Assembly: GCF_026012395.1 (NCBI RefSeq) | Contig: NZ_BRZA01000006.1 | Coordinates: 42,339-106,338, forward strand | Source of the DNA: Lysinibacillus piscis | GTDB taxonomy: Bacteria > Bacillota > Bacilli > Bacillales_A > Planococcaceae | Length of the DNA: 64,000 bases | Direction of reading: 5' to 3' | Shown here: piece after piece, positions 52,120 to 62,683 of the stretch | Position numbering within the stretch: the stretch's first letter is position 1 | How the letters are laid out: each line of letters begins with the position of its first letter | Translations under genes and position numbers: made by a program | Notes under the pieces: generated by a model | What the model saw: only the letters and a program-made list of their open reading frames with translations | What the model was told of the DNA's origin: nothing | The model's database searches: none

Positions 52120-53265
52120 TTAGATTTTTAATTTTTGTTTTTTCCCATTCATCTCGTAAATTAACTCATTTCCTTGAATCTGCAAATTGGCTACCTCTTG
52201 CTTCACAAGTGTCTCTACCTTCAATGTTTGTAGATTCAATTTTGCCAGATAGCCACCATTGCTATAATCGCTGTAATAAAGGAAATTGCCCGCTCCTGTA
52301 ATATAAATAGCACGCGTATCAATCACCTTTGTTTTCTTACCACTAGCTAAATCTAGTTTATATAATTTATCATCATCTGTTGTATTACTAAAATATATGA
52401 TATTGCCTATTTGATGCCCAAAATCAACACCTAACATAAAGCTATACTTGGCACTTGTAGCCGCGGGATAATCGGCTGCTATCCATGAATGATCTTTCTT
52501 CAATTGTGCATCTGTCACTAAAAAATAATCATAGGTTGCTGCTCCTATACGATTCGGTAGCGGATCATTCCATGTCGTATCCAAATGATACCATTGTCCA
52601 CCAACATGCACTAAATTCCAAGCATGTGCCTCATTACCGTCTACATAACCTGTGACATATTGCGTTTGGATACCCAACTGTGTCAGCATTTGATAAGCCG
52701 TTAACGCATAACCTTGACACACAGCTTGTCCCTCAAATAATACAGCATAAGTACTGTGAGGACTTGCTATCGTATCTTCTCCATAAGTCGTATTGGACAC
52801 AATATAATCATTCACAGCCTTTACTTTTTCAAACTCCGTCATAGATGGCTTAATAATTGTCTTCAACACTTTATCAATCTTTTGTTGGACAGCTACTTCC
52901 TTTTTTGCATCTGTTAAATAGTTAACCTTGTATGTTGCATTTCCTGCTGAATCCATTGACATTGTGGTATTATCCATATGTCCATTTGCATAGACCGCCT
53001 GCTGTTGTGCTTCTTCAAAGGCTTCTACAAATTTTTCTTCAAAGTTCTTCATATTTCCTTTATATGTGATACGAATAGTTGTTTCAAATTGATTTAATTT
53101 AGTAACAATTGCATTTGTGAGTTGCTCCCAAGTCGAAACTGTTGTTGTCTCACTCTGTGCAATCGTCATAGAGGAACTGACTATATTACCATTTGGACTT
53201 TGCGCATAGACAGTTAATGGACTTAACAATAATAAAGCAACACTACTAATTAGCCATTTCTTCAT
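52120..53265 (-). CDS. Secreted transglutaminase-like protein
   Basis: 381 residues. A signal peptide (MKKWLISSVALLLLSPLTVYA) suggests export. The triad is intact: GQAVCQGYALTAY, EAHAWNLVHV and YHLDTTWNDP. The C-terminal strand repeats (FSNTTDDDKLYKLD, NFLYYSDYSNGGYLAKL) match those of the neighbouring paralogue. Overall the two products align throughout, so they arose by tandem duplication, one kept membrane-anchored and one secreted. Catalysis could be crosslinking, protease or wall-related; the substrate is unknown. Confidence 0.86.
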   Translation of the reverse strand: MKKWLISSVALLLLSPLTVYAQSPNGNIVSSSMTIAQSETTTVSTWEQLTNAIVTKLNQFETTIRITYKGNMKNFEEKFVEAFEEAQQQAVYANGHMDNTTMSMDSAGNATYKVNYLTDAKKEVAVQQKIDKVLKTIIKPSMTEFEKVKAVNDYIVSNTTYGEDTIASPHSTYAVLFEGQAVCQGYALTAYQMLTQLGIQTQYVTGYVDGNEAHAWNLVHVGGQWYHLDTTWNDPLPNRIGAATYDYFLVTDAQLKKDHSWIAADYPAATSAKYSFMLGVDFGHQIGNIIYFSNTTDDDKLYKLDLASGKKTKVIDTRAIYITGAGNFLYYSDYSNGGYLAKLNLQTLKVETLVKQEVANLQIQGNELIYEMNGKKQKLKI

Positions 53266-53399
53266 TCTCCATTCCTCCTTTTGACCCTAGTATAACAACA
53301 AATTTCTATGAATACTATGCTACTTATATAAAACTTCTCAATAACTACCTTATCCCCCCGATATTATCAAAAGAGAAGATTTCTCAAAAGGAGGTGTGG

Positions 53400-55295
53400 A
53401 TGATGATTCAATATGATATTTTACAAAAGCAGTGCGAGAAATTAGAGGTACTCGCTCTTCATACACTTGCAAACTATTTACAACAAGCTAGCTCCCATGC
53501 TGTTTCAAAGCCTGTTGTGTCTCTAAAAAATTCATTACTTGTATTAGAGGAAATTTTGTATGAGGTATATAAATTAGAAATGCACACAGAGCCACGTGTT
53601 AAAAATAGGCGTTCCTTGCTCAATAATCGAAATTTTGTAGCTAAAATTCATCCTCGCCGTATTTATTTATTAATGAATGTAGTCAATAAAATGACGAATC
53701 GTAATAGCAATGACATTATTGAGGCGAAAGCGGCAAAAATGGTCCTTGATTATATAAGTGACATTGTGGAATGGTTTATGCAGCATTATGATGCAACACT
53801 GCAAGCTAAAAAAGTACATACAATCGAACCATTTGATATTGATGTGATGCTGTATGAAGCGCAAACGCCTGAAGCTTACCAAGCAGCGGCTCAATGGTTT
53901 GAGCTTGCTGCACAACAAGGGAATCCAAGTGCACAATACAATTTAGGTGTCCTTTACAATCAAGGCAAAGGTGTCAAAAAAGATTATGCACTGGCGAAGA
54001 AGTGGTATGAGCAAGCGGCGGCTCAAAATGATGCTAATGCGCATTACAACTTAGGGCTACTTTATCACTTAGGACATGGTGTTTCACAAAATTATGAACA
54101 AGCCGCTATTCATTACAAAGCAGCGGCGAATTTAGGTAATGCAGATGCACAATATCATTTAGGTGTCCTTTACAATCAAGGGCTAGGTACAACGGTTGAT
54201 TTTCAGAAGGCAGCCAAATGGTATCAACTAGCTGCTGAGCAGGGCAATACAAGTGCTCAAAATAATCTAGGCTTCCTTTATCATGATGGTACAGGTGTTG
54301 AGCAAAGCTATGAGCAAGCGATGTCTTATTTCAAAACAGCCGCACTTGCAGGCGATGCTAGTGCTCAATATAATACAGGCTATATGTATTTAAAAGGTCG
54401 AGGCATTCCACAAGATGATGTAGAAGCGGCGAAGTGGTTTCATATGGCGGCATTGCAAGACCATACAAATGCAGAATTTCAGTTAGCCCTACTCTATCAC
54501 ACAGGGCAAGGTATCCCACAAGATCAGCAAGAGGCAAAAAAATGGTTGAAATTAGCGGCATATAAAGGGCATACAAAGGCTCAATATCATCTTGGGTTAT
54601 TGTATGAGCAAGAGCACAATTTGGATTCTGCTGAAAAATGGCTATTACTTGCCGCTGATGCCCATCATGTAGCAGCTCAGTTTGAATTAGGCTATATTTA
54701 TGCCCATCATAGGCAACAGCCTGATAAAGCCCTACCTTATTTTGTAGCTACTGCGGAAAAGGGTTATGTAGATGCACAATATGAGCTTGGTTTACTCTAT
54801 GCGACAAAGGCTGATTACGCAAAAGCCCTCGATTGGTGGAAAATAGCTGCCAATCAATCACATACACAGGCCGAATATCAATTAGGCTTATTGTATGAGC
54901 AAGGGCAAGGTGTAGAGCAGGATTTAGAACGAGCTCGACGCAGTTATCGTTCAGCCGCTACTAGAGGACATACTGGTGCACAATATCAGCTTGGTAATTT
55001 ATATGATAAAGGCAAGGGTGTCACACAGGATTATACAGAGGCCGCTAAATGGATTGAGCAAGCAGCTGCTAAAGGACATGCAAAGGCTCAATATCAATTA
55101 GCGCAAATGCATATGCATGGACAAGGTGTACCAAAGGATTTCTCCAAGGCGGCACAGTTCTATCGCCTTGCTGCACATCAAGGGCATGTAAAAGCACAGT
55201 TCCAACTCGGCATGCTCTATAAAAAGGGGCAAGGTGTTGCACAAGATTATACAGAGGCAACAAGATGGCTAAAAAAATCGATTGAAGGTCAATAA
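53400..55295 (+). CDS. Sel1-repeat (TPR-like) protein, 13 repeats
   Basis: About 631 residues. The N-terminal ~150 residues are helical and unlike any family I know. After that come 13 Sel1-like repeats of about 36 residues (pattern A.AQYNLGVLYNQGKGVKKDY..A..WY..AA..G). No signal peptide is visible, so it is probably a cytosolic scaffold for protein-protein contacts. AGGAGG lies five bases before the ATG at 53400; an ATG follows immediately, so either may be used. Repeats 8 and 9 lack the central GxG part and are the most diverged. Confidence 0.85.
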   Translation: MMIQYDILQKQCEKLEVLALHTLANYLQQASSHAVSKPVVSLKNSLLVLEEILYEVYKLEMHTEPRVKNRRSLLNNRNFVAKIHPRRIYLLMNVVNKMTNRNSNDIIEAKAAKMVLDYISDIVEWFMQHYDATLQAKKVHTIEPFDIDVMLYEAQTPEAYQAAAQWFELAAQQGNPSAQYNLGVLYNQGKGVKKDYALAKKWYEQAAAQNDANAHYNLGLLYHLGHGVSQNYEQAAIHYKAAANLGNADAQYHLGVLYNQGLGTTVDFQKAAKWYQLAAEQGNTSAQNNLGFLYHDGTGVEQSYEQAMSYFKTAALAGDASAQYNTGYMYLKGRGIPQDDVEAAKWFHMAALQDHTNAEFQLALLYHTGQGIPQDQQEAKKWLKLAAYKGHTKAQYHLGLLYEQEHNLDSAEKWLLLAADAHHVAAQFELGYIYAHHRQQPDKALPYFVATAEKGYVDAQYELGLLYATKADYAKALDWWKIAANQSHTQAEYQLGLLYEQGQGVEQDLERARRSYRSAATRGHTGAQYQLGNLYDKGKGVTQDYTEAAKWIEQAAAKGHAKAQYQLAQMHMHGQGVPKDFSKAAQFYRLAAHQGHVKAQFQLGMLYKKGQGVAQDYTEATRWLKKSIEGQ

Positions 55296-55320
55296 CTCCT
55301 AAGTAACATTTACAACAGCA

Positions 55321-55357
55321 AAAAACGAGCGTATCTTCAAGTCATACGCTCGTTTTT
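55321..55357. terminator. Bidirectional terminator overlapping the end of the oxidase-like gene
   Basis: AAAAACGAGCGTAT and ATACGCTCGTTTTT pair perfectly. The stop of the minus-strand gene (55342) lies in the loop; the Sel1 gene ends on the other side. Confidence 0.85.
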
Positions 55358-55746
55358 TTGGATGGTCGAACCATAAAAGTCACTACAATGAATAAAGCAA
55401 AGCTAATAAGTAATGTTGTACCACCCACAATAAAGAAAATCAGTGTAAATGTATGCCCAAAATGAAACGGATTCACATTGTAAAATAGCATCCCTACTAT
55501 TAAGCCCACTACACCAATAATCGCTGACCAGCCATGTGCCATTACTAATTTTGCTGATTTTACTTGGAACACACGATAAAAAATGCCCCATGCAAACATA
55601 CTTAGCCAGCCAACAAGTAAAATATGTGCGTGGATTGGTCGATATTCATAGCCTCCTGAACCAGCCATATGTGAGCCTAAATAAGTACCAATAAGACCAA
55701 ATATAGCGGCTAGGCGAATTAAACGTAAACTCCATTTTTGTTCCAT
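55342..55746 (-). CDS. Small four-helix membrane protein, cytochrome-oxidase subunit I-like
   Basis: 134 residues with four membrane helices. HAHILLVGWLSMFAWGIFYR resembles part of haem-copper oxidase subunit I, and relatives are often annotated as cytochrome-c-oxidase-like. It is far too short to be an oxidase, so it may be a haem-binding or assembly protein. Conserved His residues (HAH; HFGHTF) could bind haem or metal. The function is uncertain. Directly downstream of the two-component genes but separated by 62 bases. Confidence 0.65.
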   Translation of the reverse strand: MEQKWSLRLIRLAAIFGLIGTYLGSHMAGSGGYEYRPIHAHILLVGWLSMFAWGIFYRVFQVKSAKLVMAHGWSAIIGVVGLIVGMLFYNVNPFHFGHTFTLIFFIVGGTTLLISFALFIVVTFMVRPSKKTSV

Positions 55747-55808
55747 TTGATGATGCCCCCTATCTATTCATGAGCATATCGTGTGAACATGAACTTTACA
55801 TGAACTTC

Positions 55809-57182
55809 TTATGACATTTTTGGCAAACGCACATATACCTTTGTCCCCACATCAATCTGACTCTCCATCTCAACTGTACCACCATGCAATTCTATAATTT
55901 GCTTCACAATGGCTAAGCCTAATCCTGTTCCTTGCTTCGTCCTTGAAGCATCTGCACGATAAAAACGCTCATATACTTTTAACAATTGTTCATCAGTCAT
56001 TCCTATCCCACTATCCTCTATTAGCACTTCGATATTTGTAGGCTGTACTTTAATCGTTAGCTGAATAATACCACCGTCATGATTATATTTAATCGCATTG
56101 GTCAGTAAATTATCCCAAACATTTTGCAACAAGCCTGCATCGCCATCATACTCAATTGGCTCAAGCTGATAAGATAATTGAATATTAGCCTCCTCAAGCT
56201 GCCAACGATATTTCCTTACCGTTTCTTTTAATTGTTCATCAAGAGGATATGGCTCACGTTTCACCATTCTTGTTGATTGGTCTAAGGAAGTCAGCAATAA
56301 AAGTTGCTTTGTTAATGCAGATAGTCGCTTCGTTTCCAGCTCAATAATTGTTGTATATTCTTGTTTTTCCTCTTCCGTTAAGTTCGAGCTCTTCAATAAA
56401 TCGACATAGCCTTGAATATTCAATAACGGTGACTGAAAATCATGTGATACATTACTAATAAATTCTTTACGCATACGGTCATTTTCCTGTAATTGTGTTG
56501 CCATCTTATTAAAACTATTGGCTAATTGACCAATTTCATCTGCACGGTCAATCGTCAGCAATGTATCAAATTGTTCATGTGCTAGCTGATGTGTAGCAGT
56601 CGTTAACTGTGTAATGGGGCGAATTAATGCCTTTGCAAATAACAACATCGCTAGTAAGCTTAATACAGCCATTGCTAGAAGTAACCCTGCTAAAATCGTA
56701 TGCACCTCTGAAAATAATAAACGAATATCAGGTCGTACAAATAAGGCATATTGTTGATTTTCATATACGAACGGCACACCAATCGTATTCGTTAATTCAT
56801 TGGCGAAAAAGCCTGTTACAAACGTTTCTTTTGGAAAATCCCGCATGCCATGATATACCTCTCCAGCTAAAACATGCTCAACTACTTCAAAAGGTAATGT
56901 CGTATCACGATATTCGCCACCGAAAAAACTCCCTCGATCTCCTGTCGTTACATAAATTTGATAGCCTATATCACCAAGTGTCGTTAAATATTCCATTAAA
57001 TCATTAGGCTGTGTAGCTTCTATATAATCGACAATATCTTCGGCAATGTTTACGTTTTTTGCATCATTCTTCGCTTTCATGACTTGATGATAGTATATAT
57101 TAATAGCCAAAAAACTGAGCATTAAACTACCAAGCATCACAAGCAATGTCGTCAACATAAATTTGCTGTACAACGTCTTCAT
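55809..57182 (-). CDS. Sensor histidine kinase, OmpR-partner type
   Basis: 457 residues: helix at about 10-31, an extracellular loop of about 125 residues, second helix at about 163-185, HAMP domain (RPITQLTTATHQLAHEQFDT), HisKA with His247 (SNVSHDFQSPLLNIQG), and HATPase with VLIEDSGIGMTDEQL and GTGLGLAIVKQI. The start overlaps the regulator's stop (ATGA). Signal unknown; the small haem-oxidase-like gene downstream may be a target. Confidence 0.92.
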   Translation of the reverse strand: MKTLYSKFMLTTLLVMLGSLMLSFLAINIYYHQVMKAKNDAKNVNIAEDIVDYIEATQPNDLMEYLTTLGDIGYQIYVTTGDRGSFFGGEYRDTTLPFEVVEHVLAGEVYHGMRDFPKETFVTGFFANELTNTIGVPFVYENQQYALFVRPDIRLLFSEVHTILAGLLLAMAVLSLLAMLLFAKALIRPITQLTTATHQLAHEQFDTLLTIDRADEIGQLANSFNKMATQLQENDRMRKEFISNVSHDFQSPLLNIQGYVDLLKSSNLTEEEKQEYTTIIELETKRLSALTKQLLLLTSLDQSTRMVKREPYPLDEQLKETVRKYRWQLEEANIQLSYQLEPIEYDGDAGLLQNVWDNLLTNAIKYNHDGGIIQLTIKVQPTNIEVLIEDSGIGMTDEQLLKVYERFYRADASRTKQGTGLGLAIVKQIIELHGGTVEMESQIDVGTKVYVRLPKMS

Positions 57183-57853
57183 GGTGCCTTCACCTCAAGT
57201 TTGTAGCCAACACCACGCACTGTAGTAATCTCTGCTCCTGTTTCATAAGATTGTAGACGCTCCCGAAGTCGCTTAATATGTGTATTTAATGTTTGCTCGT
57301 CCCCTTCATAGTCATAGCCCCAAATTTGTTCCATAATCATGCCACGTGTAAATACTTGGTTTGATCGTGAGGCTAATAAAGCGAGTAACTCAAATTCCTT
57401 CAATGGTAACAATAAGGTGTCTTGCCCAATTATCACTTCAAAGCTCAGGCGATCAATCACTAATCGCCCTACTTGTAATGTGACTTGGTTTTTTTTATCT
57501 AATCTGCGCAAAATGGCGGCAATGCGAAACAATAATTCCTTTGGCTCAAACGGCTTTACAATATAATCATCCGAGCCCGCTAAAAATCCACGTTCCTTAT
57601 CCTCTAATTCTCCCTTTGCCGTCAATAAAATAACAGGTAGCTTATAATCCTGACTTAATATTTCTGTCAAAGTGTAGCCATCTATACCAGGCATCATCAC
57701 ATCGACAACTGCTAAATCAGGCGTATGCCCTTCAAGCAACTGTAGTGCCTGTTCCCCATTTTCTGCCTGTAGCACTTGATAGCCTTCCTTTGTCAAATAA
57801 ATATTGACCAGCTTTAAAATATGTATATCATCATCCACCACAAGAATTTTCAT
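57179..57853 (-). CDS. OmpR-family response regulator
   Basis: 224 residues from ATG 57853 (GGGGGAGAAAG upstream; the frame to 57868 runs through the ribosome-binding site). Receiver with Asp7/Asp8, phospho-acceptor Asp51 (LAVVDVMMPGIDG) and SDDYIVKPFEPKE. Winged-helix output with LNTHIKRLRERLQS and TTVRGVGYKLEV. First gene of the regulator-kinase pair. Confidence 0.92.
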   Translation of the reverse strand: MKILVVDDDIHILKLVNIYLTKEGYQVLQAENGEQALQLLEGHTPDLAVVDVMMPGIDGYTLTEILSQDYKLPVILLTAKGELEDKERGFLAGSDDYIVKPFEPKELLFRIAAILRRLDKKNQVTLQVGRLVIDRLSFEVIIGQDTLLLPLKEFELLALLASRSNQVFTRGMIMEQIWGYDYEGDEQTLNTHIKRLRERLQSYETGAEITTVRGVGYKLEVKAP

Positions 57854-57910
57854 CTTTCTCCCCCCCATTTCTTTTCAATTTAACATAGGAACCTTTTGCG
57901 ATACAAAAAA

Positions 57911-57939
57911 ATTCACTCACCCTTTATGAGTAAGTGAAT
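57911..57939 (-). terminator. Terminator of the DUF1648 gene, overlapping its stop
   Basis: ATTCACT and AGTGAAT, extended by near-matches, with T7 on the minus strand (57904-57910). The gene's final codons form part of the stem. Confidence 0.7.
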
Positions 57940-59033
57940 ACAGCTAATAGAGAAATGACAATGAGCAATGCGAGTGGTATACCATATATAACATAGACAC
58001 GTGGATTCCCTAGATTTACTGTCCACCCCACACCGAAACGTTTTTCCACAAATACAGAAGGGTCTTGACGATTGATATAAATTAATCCACCTTTCCAATA
58101 ACGGTCATCATCTATATCCATCACAGATACTGGTGCCCGATTGTCATAACGCACCCTTAATTGTCGCTTCTTCCACACATAAATAGTCATTGAGCCTAAC
58201 ACGATGATTAAAAATAAAACAAATAATGGTAATAATCTTTTTCCTGTAGCTATAGAGGGGTAAATATTACTAAGCTGTAATACCGTTAGTAGCATCGTTA
58301 AAGCATAACTAACTACCGCTGTATTCCAACTGATATATTTACGAGTCTTTAATTGTTCTTCCACTGATGCCTCTTTATGATTAACCGCTACTTTAATGGC
58401 TGAACGTTTAATGGAATCTGCTGTTCCCCACATAATAGACTGTATGATTAGCATCCCAAGTGGCAACAGGATTGCTGTAAAATAATTTTTTTCCTGCCAA
58501 GCATCCGCTTCTCCCGTAGGTCCCCAATGTGTAGCAATTTGCTGGGGCATTTGATCATAATGCCATAATGTAAAAAAAATCATGAACACTGTCATACTAA
58601 TTGGTATTGCAAAAAATGGCCATGGTAGCATTTCCTCTCGACTGCGTGCTGTCACATCAACTGCTCGCACCTGCTTCACATGTATGCCCCATTGCTCTCG
58701 TTTCTTCAAAGTTGCTACTTTTCGATAGTTCACCCCATAAATGACCATACTAACAGCTAGCATCCCGAATAAACAACTCATAAATAGTAATGCTTGCACT
58801 GCATCATCCAATGTCAACAGCACCATACTACATATCATCACAATGAGCAGAAGGATACTCACTATACCAATGACTTGTGTATATTGCTTTTTCATCTTCT
58901 TTAATAGTGGATGTCCTAAATTTTGTTCAGGTACTGTTACACCAAAGACACTCGTTTCTCTTACAAGGTAAGGGATAAACATTTGTATGACTACTGTCAC
59001 AATATAAATGCTTAGTAATACAGTAACCACCAT
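57924..59033 (-). CDS. DUF1648/DUF5808 membrane protein
   Basis: 369 residues with about eight membrane helices. The DUF1648 segment is DQMPQQIATHWGPTGEADAW, and the C-terminal DUF5808 segment is DRYWKGGLIYINRQDPSVFV followed by KRFGVGWTVNLGNP. Related proteins include SdpI-like immunity proteins (family knowledge), but no toxin gene is near. The gene begins four bases after the GntR regulator, so the pair is probably co-regulated. Confidence 0.85.
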   Translation of the reverse strand: MVVTVLLSIYIVTVVIQMFIPYLVRETSVFGVTVPEQNLGHPLLKKMKKQYTQVIGIVSILLLIVMICSMVLLTLDDAVQALLFMSCLFGMLAVSMVIYGVNYRKVATLKKREQWGIHVKQVRAVDVTARSREEMLPWPFFAIPISMTVFMIFFTLWHYDQMPQQIATHWGPTGEADAWQEKNYFTAILLPLGMLIIQSIMWGTADSIKRSAIKVAVNHKEASVEEQLKTRKYISWNTAVVSYALTMLLTVLQLSNIYPSIATGKRLLPLFVLFLIIVLGSMTIYVWKKRQLRVRYDNRAPVSVMDIDDDRYWKGGLIYINRQDPSVFVEKRFGVGWTVNLGNPRVYVIYGIPLALLIVISLLAVFTYS

Positions 59034-59036
59034 TTC

Positions 59037-59432
59037 CTATACCCCCTCCACCCGTAATTGTAAATCGGCAAATACTTTTTTCATCATGTCTTCAATTTGT
59101 TTTTCTGTTGCCCCTAGCACCATCCCTTCTGCGACAACAGGCTTTAAATTTTTTTCAATTTGCTGCAATTGCTCCAAGGTTAGTACACGTTCATCCGCTG
59201 AACGAATAACCGCTCCCGATTTAGCACGAATGAAGATAATCCCTTTCGCCTCTAATTCATGATAGCTTTTATTCACTGTATGCATATTAACACCTAAATC
59301 TGCTGCCAAACTCCGCACAGATGGTAATGTCTCCCCTGCCTGCATATCACCTCTAGCAATACCTTCGATAATTTGCCTTGTGAGCTGCTCATAAATCGGT
59401 ACAGTAGATTGTGGCTCTATTTCAATAAACAT
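59037..59432 (-). CDS. GntR-family regulator, YtrA-like
   Basis: 131 residues, short for GntR: a winged helix (TVPIYEQLTRQIIEGIARGD, ETLPSVRSLAADLGVNMHTV) plus a small helical tail, as in the YtrA/YhcF group. These usually repress their own membrane-protein or ABC operon (established). ATG 59432 follows AGAGGTG; the ATG two codons upstream is an alternative, and the frame beyond (to 59501) is not supported. It overlaps functionally with the DUF1648 gene just downstream. Confidence 0.88.
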   Translation of the reverse strand: MFIEIEPQSTVPIYEQLTRQIIEGIARGDMQAGETLPSVRSLAADLGVNMHTVNKSYHELEAKGIIFIRAKSGAVIRSADERVLTLEQLQQIEKNLKPVVAEGMVLGATEKQIEDMMKKVFADLQLRVEGV

Positions 59433-59484
59433 CTTCATCACCTCTTTTTTTGTTATATATTTAGTATAACAAATTTCTGTACAT

Positions 59485-59524
59485 AAAAAAACACCTAACA
59501 AGTCCCCCAGCTTGTTAGATGTTT
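59485..59524 (-). terminator. Terminator of aceB
   Basis: CACCTAACAAG and CTTGTTAGATG with T7 on the minus strand directly after the stop at 59530. Confidence 0.8.
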
Positions 59525-59529
59525 TGTGA

Positions 59530-61131
59530 TTAAGCTAATTTTTCATAGCCAGGTAATGTTAAGAACTCTACAAATTCATCCTGCTCAATTAATGCCTTAA
59601 ATAGATCAGCAGCTTCATCATAACGTCCATTAGTATACGCCTGCTCACCAAATGTCACTTTCAATTTCCCAAGCTCCTCCGCTAAAATAGACAGCACAAA
59701 TGCTAGCGTAATATCGCGCCCATCCTCCAAAACACCTTGCGGATGACGAATCCATTGCCATACTTGTGTTCTAGAAATCTCCGCAGTTGCCGCATCCTCC
59801 ATTAAATTATGAATAGGTGCTGCACCATTTCCTCGTAGCCAAGAGGCAATATATTGTACACCTACACTACAATTTATACGCAAGCCTTCTAACGTAATTG
59901 TTCCCTCAGGTACAGCAACTAAATCCTCTGCTGTCACCTGCACATCCTCACGCTTTTTATGAATTTGATTTGGTGTCGGCATAATTGCATCAAATTGCTC
60001 CATCGCTGTCGCTACCATGCCTGGATGCGCTACCCATGTACCATCATGGCCATCTGTCGCCTCCCGACATTTATCCTCTGCTACTTTAGCAAAGGCTACT
60101 GCATTTGCCTTATCATCTCCTTTAATAGGAATCTGTGCTGCCATACCACCCATTGCAGGTGCATTGCGTTTATGACATGTTTGGATACATAAAGATGTAT
60201 AAGCCTTCATAAATGGCACGGTCATTGTGACTTGCCCTCGATCTGGCAAAATCACATCTGGCTGATTGCGGAGACGCTTAATATAGCTGAAAATATAATC
60301 CCAGCGACCACAATTCAAGCCAGCGGAATGCTCACGCAGCTCATATAAAATTTCATCCATTTCAAATGCCGCTAAAATGGTTTCAATTAATACAGTCGCC
60401 TTAATTGTCCCTTGTGGAATACCAATATAATCCTGTGCGAAAACAAAGACATCGTTCCACAAACGTGCCTCTAAATGACTTTCTAATTTGGGTAAATAAA
60501 AATATGGTCCTGTTCCTTGTGCTAATGCATTTTTAGCATTGTGGAAGAAATATAGACCAAAATCAAAAAAGCTCCCAGATATCGGCTCTCTATCTATTAA
60601 TACATGCTTCTCCAATAAATGAAGACCACGTGGACGCACTAATAAGACAGCTGTTTGATCATTTAATTTGTATGTTTTTCCATTCGATGCTTGTGTAAAT
60701 TCAATGGTTTTGTTGATGGCATCACGCATATTGATTTGTCCGCCAATCATGTTCTCCCATGTTGGCGCAGAGGCATCCTCAAAACAGGCCATAAACATTT
60801 TAGCACCTGAATTTAATGCATTAATGACCATTTTACGATCAACAGGCCCTGTAATTTCCACACGGCGATCCTGTAAATCTGCTGGTAACGGTGCAATTGT
60901 CCAATTTCCTTCACGAATAGACTTTGTTTCTGCTAAAAAATCAAGCTTATCTCCCGCATCCAAACGCTTCTGACGTTCCTGTCGAGCAGCTAATAATTCC
61001 TTGCGACGTGCATCAAATTTATCATGTAATGCGCATATAAACGCAAGTGCTTCTGGCGTTAAAATTTCCTTTGTTTGCTCATCTTGTGCACTTATAATTT
61101 GAAGTTTCTCTGTTGTGACCTGTTCCATCAT
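59530..61131 (-). CDS. aceB: Malate synthase A
   Basis: 533 residues. It condenses glyoxylate with acetyl-CoA to malate in the glyoxylate shunt. Conserved blocks are [46 protein letters not shown] and [19 protein letters not shown]. Near the end [12 protein letters not shown] and [24 protein letters not shown] are typical. AGGGAAATGA precedes an ATGATG start. It is the second gene of the aceA-aceB unit. Confidence 0.95.
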   Translation of the reverse strand: MMEQVTTEKLQIISAQDEQTKEILTPEALAFICALHDKFDARRKELLAARQERQKRLDAGDKLDFLAETKSIREGNWTIAPLPADLQDRRVEITGPVDRKMVINALNSGAKMFMACFEDASAPTWENMIGGQINMRDAINKTIEFTQASNGKTYKLNDQTAVLLVRPRGLHLLEKHVLIDREPISGSFFDFGLYFFHNAKNALAQGTGPYFYLPKLESHLEARLWNDVFVFAQDYIGIPQGTIKATVLIETILAAFEMDEILYELREHSAGLNCGRWDYIFSYIKRLRNQPDVILPDRGQVTMTVPFMKAYTSLCIQTCHKRNAPAMGGMAAQIPIKGDDKANAVAFAKVAEDKCREATDGHDGTWVAHPGMVATAMEQFDAIMPTPNQIHKKREDVQVTAEDLVAVPEGTITLEGLRINCSVGVQYIASWLRGNGAAPIHNLMEDAATAEISRTQVWQWIRHPQGVLEDGRDITLAFVLSILAEELGKLKVTFGEQAYTNGRYDEAADLFKALIEQDEFVEFLTLPGYEKLA

Positions 61132-61210
61132 TCATTTCCCTCCAATTTATACATCCTCCGCTTTAGGAGAAGCGGAGGACGTGTCTATGATTATGAATTT
61201 AGAAAACAAC

Positions 61211-62494
61211 TTATACAAATTGCTCTGTTTCCGTAGAGCCAGCCATAGCTGTTGTAGATGATGTACCACCTGAAATGATTTGTGATACTTCATCAAAGTA
61301 ACCTGTTCCTACCTCACGTTGGTGACGTGTAGCTGTGTAGCCTTTTGATTCAGATGCAAATTCAGCTTGCTGTAACTTAGAATATGCAGCCATTCCATTG
61401 TCTTTATAATCATGTGCAAGCTCAAACATAGCGTGATTTAAAGCATGGAAACCTGCTAATGTAACGAATTGGAATTTATAGCCTAACTTACCTAACTCAC
61501 GCTGATACTCCGCAATTTCTTGGTCTGAAAGATTTGCTTTCCAGTTGAAAGAAGGTGAGCAGTTATATGCTAGCATCTTATTAGGGAATTCAGCACGAAT
61601 AGCTGTTGCAAATTCACGTGCTTCCTCTAATGATGGCTTCGACGTTTCACACCAAATTAAATCTGCATATGGTGCGTACGCTAAGCCACGTGCAATCGCT
61701 TGTTTAATACCTGCATTTGTACGGAAGAAGCCCTCTGGTGTACGCTCTCCTGTAATAAATGTAGCATCACGTGGATCAATATCAGATGTTACCATATCAG
61801 CTGCATCTGCATCTGTACGAGCGATTAAAATTGTATCTACCCCCATCACATCCATTGCAAGACGTGCTGACACTAAATTACGCACAGCATTTTGTGTTGG
61901 TAGTAATACCTTCCCGCCTAAATGACCACATTTTTTCTCCGAAGCTAATTGGTCTTCTAAATGTACCCCTGCTGCCCCCGCTTCAATCATCCCTTTGACA
62001 AGTTCAAATACATTTAATGGTCCACCGAAGCCTGCCTCAGCATCCGCTACGATTGGTGCAAACCAGTCGAATTCATCCTCACGACCTTCCGCATGGTCGA
62101 TTTGATCTGCACGTTGTAAAGCTTGATTAATACGTTTCACAACGGCTGGTACAGAGTTTGCTGGATATAAAGATTGATCTGGATACATTTGTCCTGAAAG
62201 GTTCGCATCAGCAGCTACTTGCCAACCTGATAAGTAAATTGCTTGTAGACCTGCTTTTACTTGTTGTACAGCTTGATTTCCCGTTAGAGCACCTAAAGCA
62301 TTGATAAACGGCTCCTCATGCAAAGACTTCCAAAGACGAGCAGCTCCCTTCGCTGCTAATGTTTGTTCTAATACAACAGAGCCTTGTAATTTCACAACCT
62401 CCTCTGCTGAATAAGGGCGCTCAATACCTGCCCAACGTGGATTCTCCAACCATTGCTTTTCTAAATTTTGAATTTTCTCCTGACGTGTCACCAT
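61211..62494 (-). CDS. aceA: Isocitrate lyase
   Basis: 427 residues, the family's usual length. It splits isocitrate into glyoxylate and succinate. The catalytic loop [11 protein letters not shown] holds Cys189; other blocks are [15 protein letters not shown] and [13 protein letters not shown]. The C-terminus carries the family's [15 protein letters not shown] segment. ATG 62494 has GGAAGGTGGAG upstream; the frame to 62548 is an unsupported extension. 79 bases separate it from aceB. A LytTR-type gene is divergent. Confidence 0.95.
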   Translation of the reverse strand: MVTRQEKIQNLEKQWLENPRWAGIERPYSAEEVVKLQGSVVLEQTLAAKGAARLWKSLHEEPFINALGALTGNQAVQQVKAGLQAIYLSGWQVAADANLSGQMYPDQSLYPANSVPAVVKRINQALQRADQIDHAEGREDEFDWFAPIVADAEAGFGGPLNVFELVKGMIEAGAAGVHLEDQLASEKKCGHLGGKVLLPTQNAVRNLVSARLAMDVMGVDTILIARTDADAADMVTSDIDPRDATFITGERTPEGFFRTNAGIKQAIARGLAYAPYADLIWCETSKPSLEEAREFATAIRAEFPNKMLAYNCSPSFNWKANLSDQEIAEYQRELGKLGYKFQFVTLAGFHALNHAMFELAHDYKDNGMAAYSKLQQAEFASESKGYTATRHQREVGTGYFDEVSQIISGGTSSTTAMAGSTETEQFV

Positions 62495-62538
62495 ATAAAA
62501 ACTCCACCTTCCAATATTTTTTATAAAATTTTTAAAAT

Positions 62539-62554
62539 ACTGTTTCATAACAGT
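62539..62554. promoter_or_regulatory. Possible operator between aceA and the LytTR gene
   Basis: ACTGTT-TCAT-AACAGT is a perfect 6-4-6 palindrome 45 bases upstream of the aceA start in the divergent region. LytTR proteins usually bind direct repeats rather than palindromes, so it may serve another regulator. Confidence 0.35.
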
Positions 62555-62683
62555 TGTTTTTATTGTAAATTAATATATAACAGATTGATTGAATTTTCAT
62601 TATTTTTAGATAAAAAGCTAAATTTTGATGATGAATGCTCTTATTTGAGCGACGAAACTTGGAAAACAAGGAGGATTTTTATA

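Noticed and set aside
62468..62683. N-terminal extension of the LytTR protein
   Set aside because: No ribosome-binding site at the upstream start, AT-rich translation, and a strong AAGGAGG just before the ATG at 62684.
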